A stretch of 14,219 nucleotides of DNA, taken from Alphaproteobacteria bacterium. GTDB taxonomy: Bacteria; Pseudomonadota; Alphaproteobacteria; Paracaedibacterales; CAIULA01. The stretch spans positions 1 to 14,219 of the forward strand of contig JAIEMR010000004.1 of NCBI GenBank assembly GCA_019751935.1, written 5' to 3'. The notes below the pieces were generated by a model. That model saw nothing but the letters and a program-made list of their open reading frames with translations, did no database searches and was not told where the DNA came from. The translations under genes and the position numbers were made by a program. Shown in pieces: positions 1 to 7,400 of the stretch (positions within the stretch are counted from its first letter, which is position 1; each line of letters starts with the position of its first letter).

Positions 1-61
1 AGTAAATGCAGTGATTTTATTATCTTAACGTAGTTTTTGCATAACCAAAATATTCTGTCTT

Positions 62-106
62 TTGACATACTCCCTCATAATATGCATTAATTTGCATTTT
101 TATGCA
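62..106 (+). promoter_or_regulatory. Candidate promoter with phased TGCA motifs, upstream of the amino-acid transporter operon
   Basis: A perfect -35 hexamer TTGACA lies at 62-67. With an 18-bp spacer it is followed by ATTAAT at 86-91, preceded by TGC, which fits an extended -10 (TGn). Over and after the -10, the tetramer TGCA occurs at 83, 93 and 103, exactly one helical turn apart. The first two form a small dyad, ATGCA-TTAATT-TGCAT (82-97). A regulator binding one face of the helix would fit, but no protein can be named. The layout loosely resembles an ArgR-type box, but the half-sites do not match that consensus well. Confidence 0.45.
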
Positions 107-120
107 GAAAAGGATTGCGA

Positions 121-165
121 ATGATTACAAAACCCTCTACTATCTTTATTAATGGCAAACTTTAG
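121..165 (+). CDS. Possible 14-codon leader ORF ahead of the transporter operon
   Basis: An ATG at 121 is preceded by AAAAGG about 8 bases upstream, a better ribosome binding site than the one before the following real gene. It opens a 14-codon frame (MITKPSTIFINGKL) that ends in TAG at 163-165, only 17 bases before the binding-protein start at 183. It could couple or tune translation of that gene. No run of regulatory codons is visible. Such short frames also arise by chance in AT-rich DNA, so this is tentative. Confidence 0.2.
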   Translation: MITKPSTIFINGKL

Positions 166-182
166 TTAAAAAGTTCTTAAAA

Positions 183-920
183 ATGAAACAGATTCTAACA
201 TCTCTTTTTTTATGCCTCGCCCTCTTTGGCTGCAAGGATAAAAAAGAAAACGATCTCATCGTTGCAACCTCTGCCGACTATCCCCCTCTTGAATTTTTTA
301 AAGATGGTGAAATCGTAGGGATGGAAATTGACTTAATACGCGCAATTGCAAAAGAGTTAAATTATTCTGTAACCATCAAAGATATGTCTTTTGATTCCAT
401 TATTGGAGCCTTACAAACAGAAAGAGTTGACCTGGCCATCTCAGGCATATCAGCAACGCCGGAACGCAAAGAGAAAGTTGATTTTGCAACCCCACACCAT
501 AAGACTATTTCTGTGATGCTAGTCTCATCTACCTCCACCATTCAAAAAACCAGCGATCTTACAGGAAAAAATGTTGGCGCACAAATGGGATCAACATATG
601 AAAAAATGATTAAAGATGAATGGCAACCCACCATTTCAAACCTAACGCTTCGTTCATTATCAAAAATCCCTGATCTTATTCAAGATTTTAAATCAGGCAG
701 ATTAGACGCCCTTGTTCTTGGTATCGCAGAGGGAGAAGATATAGTAAAAAATCATCCAAACTTTAAACTTATTCCTCTTCCTAAAACTGAAGCAGTTTAT
801 GCAATTGCATTGCCAAAAAAATCGCCTTTAACAGAGAAAATCAATACTATTATCAAAAAATTTGAAGCCAATGGTACTTTGAAAAAATTGCAAGATAAAT
901 GGACAGAAAAGGGGCAATAA
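183..920 (+). CDS. Polar amino-acid ABC transporter substrate-binding lipoprotein (SBP_bac_3 family)
   Basis: This is the periplasmic, lipid-anchored receptor that captures a polar amino acid and delivers it to the permease encoded next. Residues 1-17 form a lipoprotein signal ending LALFGC, so Cys17 should be lipidated. The mature part has the family landmarks: DYPPLEF (32-38), GMEIDLIRAIAKEL (46-59), and SGISATPERK (88-97), in which Arg95 matches the arginine that binds the ligand carboxylate. Its 245 residues are normal for the family. One oddity is in LDALVLG (174-180), where the Asp that contacts the ligand amino group in HisJ/LAO-type proteins appears to be Gly180. The ATG at 183 has no good Shine-Dalgarno sequence. 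The gene heads the operon, with 9 bases before the permease start. Arginine or a related basic amino acid is possible, but the substrate cannot be read from sequence. Confidence 0.9.
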   Translation: MKQILTSLFLCLALFGCKDKKENDLIVATSADYPPLEFFKDGEIVGMEIDLIRAIAKELNYSVTIKDMSFDSIIGALQTERVDLAISGISATPERKEKVDFATPHHKTISVMLVSSTSTIQKTSDLTGKNVGAQMGSTYEKMIKDEWQPTISNLTLRSLSKIPDLIQDFKSGRLDALVLGIAEGEDIVKNHPNFKLIPLPKTEAVYAIALPKKSPLTEKINTIIKKFEANGTLKKLQDKWTEKGQ

Positions 921-929
921 GCTTTCATC

Positions 930-1583
930 ATGCTGCATTTTACAGATATTATTCCATCTATTCCTTTTATTTTAGCCGGCATTGGCGTTACGTTAAAGTT
1001 CACAGTCCTTTCCCTTTTATGTGGGCTGCCTCTTGGAGTGGGATTAGCTCTATGCAAAATCTCACAATTTTGGACTTTAAAAAAAATAGCTGACGCTTAT
1101 ACCTCCATTTTCAGAGGGACTCCCTTATTAGTTCAGTTAAGCCTTATCTTTTTTGCAACACCACAATTGATAGGTTATCCCATTTCAGCTTTTGAGGCTG
1201 GAGTCATTGCATTCTCACTAAACTCAGCCGCTTATAGTTCAGAAATTATCAGAGCCGGAATTGGAGCTATTGATAAAGGACAATGGGATGCAGCCAAGGT
1301 TTTAGGAATTCCTTATAAGATAGCTTTACGAAAAATAATTCTTCCTCAGGCTTTACGAAATATATTGCCAGCTCTGGTTAATGAAATGGTCAATTTGTTA
1401 AAGGAATCTGCTTTGGTCTCTATTATTGGTGAGACCGACCTTTTAAGGCGAGCTCAAGTGGTAGCGTCTGAAAAGTTTCTTTATTTTGAACCCCTCCTTG
1501 TTGCAGCTCTTCTTTATTTCTTAATGGTAATGATCATTAGTTTTTTTGCTAAAAAACTAGAAAAGAAGCTCAGTTATGCTTAA
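930..1583 (+). CDS. Polar amino-acid ABC transporter permease (HisM/ArtQ-like)
   Basis: This is the inner-membrane permease subunit of the amino-acid importer. The 217-residue protein has the usual hydrophobic segments (about 10-40, 52-75, 85-101, 145-165 and 188-206). It carries the cytoplasmic EAA loop that docks to the ATPase, at 105-136: EIIRAG, then GQWDAAKVLGIP, then LPQALR. RGTPLLVQL (62-70) is also typical of the HisMQ family. There is only one permease gene, so the channel would be a homodimer, unlike HisQM or ArtQM. The start ATG at 930 follows the binding-protein stop by 9 bases and gives the expected N-terminus. The 3' end overlaps the ATPase start by 8 bases, which indicates translational coupling. 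Confidence 0.92.
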   Translation: MLHFTDIIPSIPFILAGIGVTLKFTVLSLLCGLPLGVGLALCKISQFWTLKKIADAYTSIFRGTPLLVQLSLIFFATPQLIGYPISAFEAGVIAFSLNSAAYSSEIIRAGIGAIDKGQWDAAKVLGIPYKIALRKIILPQALRNILPALVNEMVNLLKESALVSIIGETDLLRRAQVVASEKFLYFEPLLVAALLYFLMVMIISFFAKKLEKKLSYA

Positions 1584-2286
1584 CGTTAATAATCTTGTCA
1601 AAAAAGCTGGAAATGGTGAAATCCTTAAAAACCTTAGCTTTATCGCAAAGCGTGGGGAAATTACTGCAGTTATTGGACCATCTGGCAGCGGCAAAACAAC
1701 ATTACTCAGGTGTCTTGCGCAATTAACGCCTATTTCTTCTGGTAATGTCCAATTTAGTGGTCAGGATTTAAAGGAGTTATCGCATGGAGAAATTGGGCTA
1801 GTCTTTCAAGCGTTTCATCTTTTCCCTCATTTAACAATCCTCGAAAATTTAATTCTTGCTCCTGTTTCTCAAGGAATACCGAGAGAAGAAGCAATCCAAA
1901 AAGCACATCATCTTTTGAAACAATTTTCACTAAGCGGCAAAGAAAAACGTTTTCCAGGTGAAATTTCAGGCGGCCAAAAACAGCGCATTGCAATAGCTAG
2001 AGCTTTAATGTTAGATCCCCCTCTTCTTTTATTTGATGAGCCAACCTCAGCCCTAGATCCTGAAATGGTAAAAGAAGTAGGTGAAATTATCTGTAGCTTG
2101 CAAGATTCTAAAAGAGTTATTATTCTTGTAACGCATGAAGTTCGTCTAGCAGAGCGGGCCTCAAACCGGGTTTTGTTTTTAGATCATGGGGTGTTGTTGG
2201 ATAATGTTGAGTCAAAAGAGTTTTTCGCAACAAACTCTACAAAACTATCGAAACGTGCACAGAGATTTTTGTCAAACCTTAGCTAA
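1576..2286 (+). CDS. Polar amino-acid ABC transporter ATP-binding protein (HisP/ArtP/GlnQ-like)
   Basis: This is the cytoplasmic ATPase that powers the importer. All nucleotide-binding motifs are intact: Walker A GPSGSGKTT (34-42), Q-loop Gln78 in LVFQAFHLFPHLT, signature SGGQKQR (131-137), Walker B LLLFDEP (150-156) with Asp154 and Glu155, D-loop SALD (158-161), and switch His187 in VTHE. Length (236) is usual for the GlnQ/HisP group. The start lies inside the permease gene, an 8-base overlap, and the product should be expressed in step with it. The stop is 10 bases before the next gene's ATG. The protein lacks the C-terminal regulatory domain found in MetN, so it is unlikely to be the partner of the MetQ-like protein farther down. 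Confidence 0.93.
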   Translation: MLNVNNLVKKAGNGEILKNLSFIAKRGEITAVIGPSGSGKTTLLRCLAQLTPISSGNVQFSGQDLKELSHGEIGLVFQAFHLFPHLTILENLILAPVSQGIPREEAIQKAHHLLKQFSLSGKEKRFPGEISGGQKQRIAIARALMLDPPLLLFDEPTSALDPEMVKEVGEIICSLQDSKRVIILVTHEVRLAERASNRVLFLDHGVLLDNVESKEFFATNSTKLSKRAQRFLSNLS

Positions 2287-2296
2287 GGAAAGATTC

Positions 2297-3088
2297 ATGA
2301 GAAAAATTGTTTTTGCTATCAGCGCAACCTTGTTGACAGCCACCTACCTTCAGGCCAGTGAAAATTCTAAAGTTATGGCGTTAGAAGAGAATGTTCGAAA
2401 GCTAGAAGTGCAGCTTCACAAAGCTGTGGAGGAATTAAATGCACAACTTGCAGCTGAGGCAGATAAGGAAACAGAGCAAACAGTCAGCAATACAACTCCA
2501 GATCCAATCACTTTTCCCCCAGTTCAAGCACAAACTCAGCCTACCGATACTGTAAATAAACGCCTAGACGCAATAGAGATTCGTCTTTCAGTTCTAGAAA
2601 AAGCAAAGCAGGACCTTCAAGGTGCACGAACAGCTGAAGAAGCTAAAGCAACTAAAGAAGCTAATGAAAAAGCACCAGCGTTGCCAGATACTCCAGGAAC
2701 AGCTCAATATAATCTAGCTTTTGGACTTTTATCAAATAATGAACTGGAAAAAGCAAAAGAAGCTTTTGAGCAGTTAATCAAAGACTATCCGGCAGATTCT
2801 TATACTCCAAAAGCCCAATTCCACTTAGGTGATATCTTTAGAAAACTTGGAGATTTTGCTAGGGCAGAAACTGCTTACCAAACCGCACTGGCTCATAAAC
2901 TGGAAGAACCTGTGATGGTTGAGTGCAGACTTGGTTTGGCTGAATCTTTGGTAAGTTTGAATAAAATGAAGCCTGCTTGTGAGCAAGTTACGATTCTTCA
3001 AAAAGAGCCACTAGACGCAAAGCAAAAGGAACGCTTGCAAGAAATTTCCAAAAAAGCAACTTGTCAAAAAGACCCTGTGCCTAAATAA
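2297..3088 (+). CDS. cpoB: CpoB/YbgF-like periplasmic coiled-coil and TPR protein
   Basis: This exported protein is built like CpoB (YbgF), which in other bacteria links the Tol-Pal system to peptidoglycan synthesis at division. Of the 263 residues, 1-20 are a signal peptide (cut after YLQA). Two heptad-like stretches, at about 24-54 and 84-108, are separated by a Pro/Thr-rich linker. Residues 134-246 form TPR repeats with the YbgF landmarks YNLAFGLL, AFEQLIKDYPAD, AQFHLGDI and a Cys-containing ACEQV. A longer frame opens at 2186, but that part overlaps the ATPase gene. The ATG at 2297 has AAGGAAAG in front and gives a proper signal peptide, so I chose it. It lies 10 bases after the ATPase stop, in the transporter operon. 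No tolB or pal is nearby, which is unusual for cpoB; a diverged envelope TPR protein is the alternative. Confidence 0.75.
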   Translation: MRKIVFAISATLLTATYLQASENSKVMALEENVRKLEVQLHKAVEELNAQLAAEADKETEQTVSNTTPDPITFPPVQAQTQPTDTVNKRLDAIEIRLSVLEKAKQDLQGARTAEEAKATKEANEKAPALPDTPGTAQYNLAFGLLSNNELEKAKEAFEQLIKDYPADSYTPKAQFHLGDIFRKLGDFARAETAYQTALAHKLEEPVMVECRLGLAESLVSLNKMKPACEQVTILQKEPLDAKQKERLQEISKKATCQKDPVPK

Positions 3089-3115
3089 TTATCTCTCGAA
3101 CTTAAAGAGCCTTGT

Positions 3116-3907
3116 ATGAAAAAGAGTTACATTTTTATCCTGATCGCAGTCCTTGCTGTTTTTACAATTTTTTATTTTAAAAATAACCCATCATCTTCAA
3201 TGCCTAGCCTTAAAATAGGGGTAACCTCAGGCCCTCACGCTATGATTATTGAGCATGTCCGCAAAAAAGCTAAGGAAAACGGGCTCAATATTAATATTGT
3301 TGAGTTTGATGATTTTATATTGCCTAACGCTGCCCTTGCAGAAGGCGATATTCAAATTAACTGCTACCAGCATAAGCCTTTTCTTGACGAGCAAATTGCA
3401 AGTCGGAAATACAAAATTCAAAGCATAGCGAAAAGCGTCTTAATGCCCATGGGAATTTATTCAAATAAAATTAAATCTCTTGAACAAATAAATAACAAAA
3501 CAAAAATTGGCATTCCTAACGATCCGACAAACTCAAGCCGGGCGCTCCTTCTTTTGAAAAAAGCAGGTTTGATTGAGCTCAAAAACAAAGAGCATCCTAC
3601 ACTTCTTGATATCACTAACTCTAAAGGATTAGAGATCATTGAACTAGACGCTCCCCTTCTCCCTCGCTCTCTTGATGATTTGGATGCCGCTGTAATCAAT
3701 ACAGACTGGGTCTTTTTAGCTAAAATAGATGTAAAATCCGCTATTTATAAAGAGACTGCTGATTCTCCATACACAAATCTTATCGTTGTAAAGCAAGGAG
3801 ACGAAAACTTGCCTGAAATTAAAAAGTTTGTGGATCTATATCAGTCTGAAGATACAAAAATGTTTGTGGAATCTACGTTTAAAGGGGCTATTCTAATTGG
3901 TTGGTAA
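3116..3907 (+). CDS. MetQ/NlpA-family substrate-binding protein without lipobox
   Basis: This is a periplasmic binding protein of the NlpA family, whose best-known members bind methionine for the MetNI transporter. Family landmarks are clear: KIGVTSGPHAMI, FDDFILPNAALAEG, CYQHKPFL, GIPNDPTNSSRALLLL, and a LPRSLDDLDAAVINTDW segment near the ligand site. The 263-residue protein starts with a hydrophobic stretch (about 5-20) flanked by Lys. There is no cysteine in the first 80 residues, so it cannot be lipidated like MetQ. It is either anchored by this uncleaved segment or secreted free. The gene begins 27 bases after cpoB and probably belongs to the same transcript. No metN or metI is in the window, so its transporter must lie elsewhere or be shared. 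The exact ligand is unknown. Confidence 0.82.
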   Translation: MKKSYIFILIAVLAVFTIFYFKNNPSSSMPSLKIGVTSGPHAMIIEHVRKKAKENGLNINIVEFDDFILPNAALAEGDIQINCYQHKPFLDEQIASRKYKIQSIAKSVLMPMGIYSNKIKSLEQINNKTKIGIPNDPTNSSRALLLLKKAGLIELKNKEHPTLLDITNSKGLEIIELDAPLLPRSLDDLDAAVINTDWVFLAKIDVKSAIYKETADSPYTNLIVVKQGDENLPEIKKFVDLYQSEDTKMFVESTFKGAILIGW

Positions 3908-3931
3908 ATATATCTAAAATTAAAAAAACAG

Positions 3932-4186
3932 CTAACGCTTAAAAATAAGCTTCATGACTAAAATAGATCCAGAAAGAAGCAACGTTACAATATTGGCTAT
4001 AAATACGGAAATAGAATCAATTAAATAACTATATGCAATCCATAAAACAACACCACCACAAAACAAAAGATACATGCCAAGAGAAATATCTTTTGTGGAG
4101 CGAGTTTTAAAAACGTGAATAACCTGGGGAAGAAACGAAAGAGTTGTGAGACTTCCTGCAAGTAAGCCAATAATTTCTGGATTCAT
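3932..4186 (-). CDS. SemiSWEET (MtN3/saliva, PQ-loop) sugar transporter half
   Basis: This small inner-membrane protein has 84 residues and three predicted helices (about 4-22, 35-55 and 60-80). The PQ-loop motif in the first helix, SFLPQVIHVFKTRSTKDIS, has Pro20-Gln21, and its downstream TRSTKDIS is diagnostic of bacterial SemiSWEETs. Such proteins work as dimers and let sugars or related small solutes move down a gradient. Length is typical of the family. The gene is convergent with the MetQ-like gene (24-base gap, no clear terminator) and divergent from the giant TPR gene. It has its own promoter candidate just upstream. In a host-associated bacterium it could take up host sugar, which is an inference. 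Confidence 0.88.
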   Translation of the reverse strand: MNPEIIGLLAGSLTTLSFLPQVIHVFKTRSTKDISLGMYLLFCGGVVLWIAYSYLIDSISVFIANIVTLLLSGSILVMKLIFKR

Positions 4187-4217
4187 TTGTTGTGATATCT
4201 TTTTTGTTATAATGAGC

Positions 4218-4248
4218 TAGTATACTACAACTTTGGCTTTCTTGTCAG
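4218..4248 (-). promoter_or_regulatory. Candidate sigma70 promoter for the SemiSWEET gene
   Basis: Read on the minus strand, CTGACA (4243-4248) and TATACT (4219-4224) are separated by 18 bases, each one base off the consensus hexamers. Transcription would start about 25 bases before the ATG at 4186. The -10 sits within a perfect 10-bp palindrome, TAGTATACTA (4218-4227). Confidence 0.45.
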
Positions 4249-4333
4249 AAAACTTAAGGTCCATCCAGAGCACAAAAAAACTCATTGTCTCAGTAAATAC
4301 ACTAAAATTTATCCTTAAAAAGAAGAGAAAATC

Positions 4334-4384
4334 ATGACAATTCAACTACGTTTAGAAAAATATTATTTTTTTTCATACACATAG
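4334..4384 (+). CDS. Possible 16-codon leader ORF before the TPR gene
   Basis: An ATG at 4334, preceded by the purine-rich AGAAGAGAAAA, opens a 16-codon frame (MTIQLRLEKYYFFSYT) ending in TAG at 4382-4384. It contains two Tyr and two Phe codons in a row. It stops one base before a hairpin (4386-4421) and lies 83 bases upstream of the large TPR gene. The order of short frame, hairpin and gene recalls translational attenuation, but chance is not excluded in this AT-rich gap. Confidence 0.2.
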   Translation: MTIQLRLEKYYFFSYT

Positions 4385-4385
4385 C

Positions 4386-4421
4386 TAATTGAAAGCAAAT
4401 TTTATTTCTATTTGTCAATTA
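4386..4421 (+). other. Hairpin-forming inverted repeat in the leader of the TPR gene
   Basis: TAATTGA (4386-4392) pairs perfectly with TCAATTA (4415-4421). Inside it CAAAT (4396-4400) pairs with ATTTG (4410-4414), leaving a 3-base bulge and a 9-base loop. That gives twelve A/T-dominated pairs, 46 bases before the TPR gene start. No T-run follows, so it is not an obvious intrinsic terminator. It could be a leader structure or a protein site. The rest of the 4187-4467 gap shows no convincing plus-strand promoter. Confidence 0.35.
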
Positions 4422-4467
4422 CAGTGCTATTTTTAGAAACTTTAGAACCTTAAGAAAGATCGTCACT

Positions 4468-7400
4468 ATGAACTGGGCTTTGGCTTTCTTTAAAAATTAC
4501 CCTTATCTTCCTTTTTTTATCCTCAATCTTTTTCTATGTTTGTTTTTGATTTGGGCAGATCATAAAAATGAACAAGGGAAAAAAAGAATCTACGTCTTTT
4601 TTATCCCCTACATTGGAGCCTCTATTCTTATTGCCTTAGGCTTATCGTATTTCATGAAAGACTCCTCTCAAGACAATTTAAAACTCACCCCCTCAACCTC
4701 TTCATCGCTGAACGAGAAAAAATCTTCTACTGATAATACAAGTGTACCTGATTTCGTCACCTCGCCCTTTCAAGTGGATTATCAACCTGAAATGGAAATT
4801 TTCACCCCCCCTCTTAAAAAGGAAAGCGAAGATGGATTAGAAGGTAAAAGGCTATTTTCCCTTGCTGAGAAATTAAGAATTGCGGAGAAAATAGAAGAGG
4901 CTTTTGAACTTTATACACAAGCACGCATACTTTTTAAAAATTCAGATGAATCAGTATCCGAAGCTTATGCGGCTCTGAGACTTGCGTCTCTTCGAACTCT
5001 TATGAACCACACAACAGAAGCTAAAGAACTCCTCCTTATATGCTTAGAGAACTTTAAAAAAGCGGAAGATAAATTTGGATTAGCATTTGTTTACAGAGAA
5101 CTTGGAAAGATCAATTACCATACAGGACAATATGATCGTGCAACGGCAGACTATAATCAGGCCTTAAGTCTTTTTAAAGCACTTAAAAACGCTAAAGGTG
5201 AAGCTCAAGTCTTACGGGATATGGGTGATAAAGAGCGAATTATTGGCAACTTTGACAAAGCTTCTGGGTTTTACACAGAAGCTCTTTCTATTTTTGGACG
5301 AATTGGTTACCGAAGAGGAGAAGCTTTTTCGCTTCGAGGAGTAGCCCATATTGAATGCGCAAAAGAAAATCATCAAGAAGCTAAAAAACTTTACGGAAGA
5401 AGTTTAACATTTTTTAAACAAATTGGAGATCGCAGAGGAGAGGCCAAAGTTTTAAGAGGGTTAGGTGATGTAGAAGTAAAAATTGGACACTATGATCAAG
5501 CGCGAGTTGTTTATGAGCAAAGCCTCACTCTTTTCAAAGAAGTCAAAGAACCAAGAGGAATTATAAAATCTTTAATTGGCCTTGGAACATTAGAATTTAA
5601 AATTGGTAATAATCACAAAGCGATTCACCTATTTGAGGAAGCTCTTAATATGAGCAGGCAAATCAATGCCCCCTGGGAAGAGGCTTACGCTCTTTACTGG
5701 TGCGGAATACTGCATAAATACCTGGCAGATTACGATAAGGCAAAAAAAGCATTCGATAGAGCTATCGAAATCTATCAGACCATTAAATCGCCGTTTGGCG
5801 AGCATAAAATCTGGACAGAAATTGGATCGTTAAAAAGAAAATTAGGCGATTTTCAGGGAGCACTAGCCGCCTATCAACAAGCCATCACAATTTCTAGACT
5901 GATTAATCATGAAAAGGGAGAAGCAGATGCCTATATTGGCCTTGGTACTCTAGAGCATTATACAAACTACTATGATGAAGCTGAGAGAAATTTTAACCTT
6001 GCCCTTAATATTGCGAAAAAAATAAAAAGTAAACGTGTGATTTCTTGTGCTTATTTAGGTCTTGCTAATGTTAAGAGAATGGTAGGAAGTCTTGAGGAAG
6101 CCAGAACTTTCTATATGCGAGCTTTAGAAGGTTTTACAGAAATTAATGATGGGCTGGCAAAGGCTAAAACTTTGTATGGATTAGCTTTATTAGAAAGCCA
6201 CTTAAGCTCCTATGACGAAAGCCGTGATTTCTTGGATCAAGCTTACGTTATTTTTAAAAAACTGGGTGACCGTGAATTTCAGAGCAAAGTTTTGTCAGAA
6301 AAAGGTCATATTGAGTTAGTTAGAGGGAATCCAGATACTCCTCGGGGCTTTTTTGAAGAGGGTGCTATCCTTGCAAAAGAAATTGGTGATCGTTGGTCTG
6401 AAGCTTATGCACTGTGGGGTCTTGGAGCCATAAACTTTAAAGAGGGAGACATTGACCAAGCTACTTATTATTTTGAAGAATCTGCAAGACTTTGTGAAAT
6501 AATAAGTGAAAAAACAAGCCTTGGACTTTCGCTTCAAGCTCTTGGAGGCATAAGTAGTATTGCTGGTGACTATAACAAAGCGCAAACAATATTTGAAAGA
6601 GCTCTCGTTTTATGCAGAGAATCTAATTTTCCTAATGGAGAAGCAAGAGTATTACTAGGCCTTGCAGATTTAAATGTGACGCTTGGAAACTTTCACAATG
6701 CTCGAACACAATATAATGAAGCTCTTATCCTTTTCAAAAAAGTTGGATATCTTAGAGGAGAAACGAGAGCTTTATATGGACTTGGAGAACTTGAACTTAA
6801 ATTAAGTAAATACGAAAAATCTAGAAGTTCTCTTGAAGAGTGTTTTTTGATTGCAAAACAAATAGGAGATCCACAAGCAGAAGGTAAAGCCTTGCTGGGA
6901 ATGTGCAAATTAGATGCAACGTTAGGAAACTGGGGACAAGCTCTCAATTCTTGTGAACAATCTCTCTCTCTCTTTAAAAAGAATAAATACCTAAGAGGAG
7001 AGGCCGAAGTCATCAGAACTTTAGGAAAAATGGAAAACTCATGTAGTAATTTTAGAGAAGCTAGAGGTGCCTTTGAGCAATCTCATGATATATCTCGTCA
7101 CATTAAAGACAGACAACAAGAAGCAGAATCTTTATTATATTTGGCCCTTGCGGATATTGCTCTTAATAAATACGACAATGCTAAATTGTATCTGGGTAGC
7201 TCACTTTCTATTTATAAAGGGTTAAATAATCGTTATGGAGAGGCTCTGGTTTTAGAAGGATTTGGATATCTTGAATTCATGCTCAGTCACTATAAACAAG
7301 CTAAAATCTTCTACCAACAAGCTCTCAACGTTTTTCAAGAGATGTCAACACCTTATCCCAAAATCAGAGTTTTAAGATTCATGGGAGATATAGAAAAAAA

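Noticed and set aside
797..1057. Antisense frame at the binding-protein/permease junction
   Set aside because: It overlaps two well-supported genes and shows no family features.
2186..2296. 37-codon N-terminal extension of the CpoB-like frame
   Set aside because: It overlaps the ATPase gene in another frame, contains no signal peptide, and the ATG at 2297 has a good ribosome site and gives a proper signal peptide.
3908..3960. Terminator between the MetQ-like gene and the SemiSWEET gene
   Set aside because: Only a 5-bp GCTTA/TAAGC stem is present, it lies within the SemiSWEET coding end, and there is no proper T-run.
6316..7013. Antisense frames within the TPR gene
   Set aside because: They mirror the repeat coding of the sense strand and lack ribosome sites and recognisable protein features.
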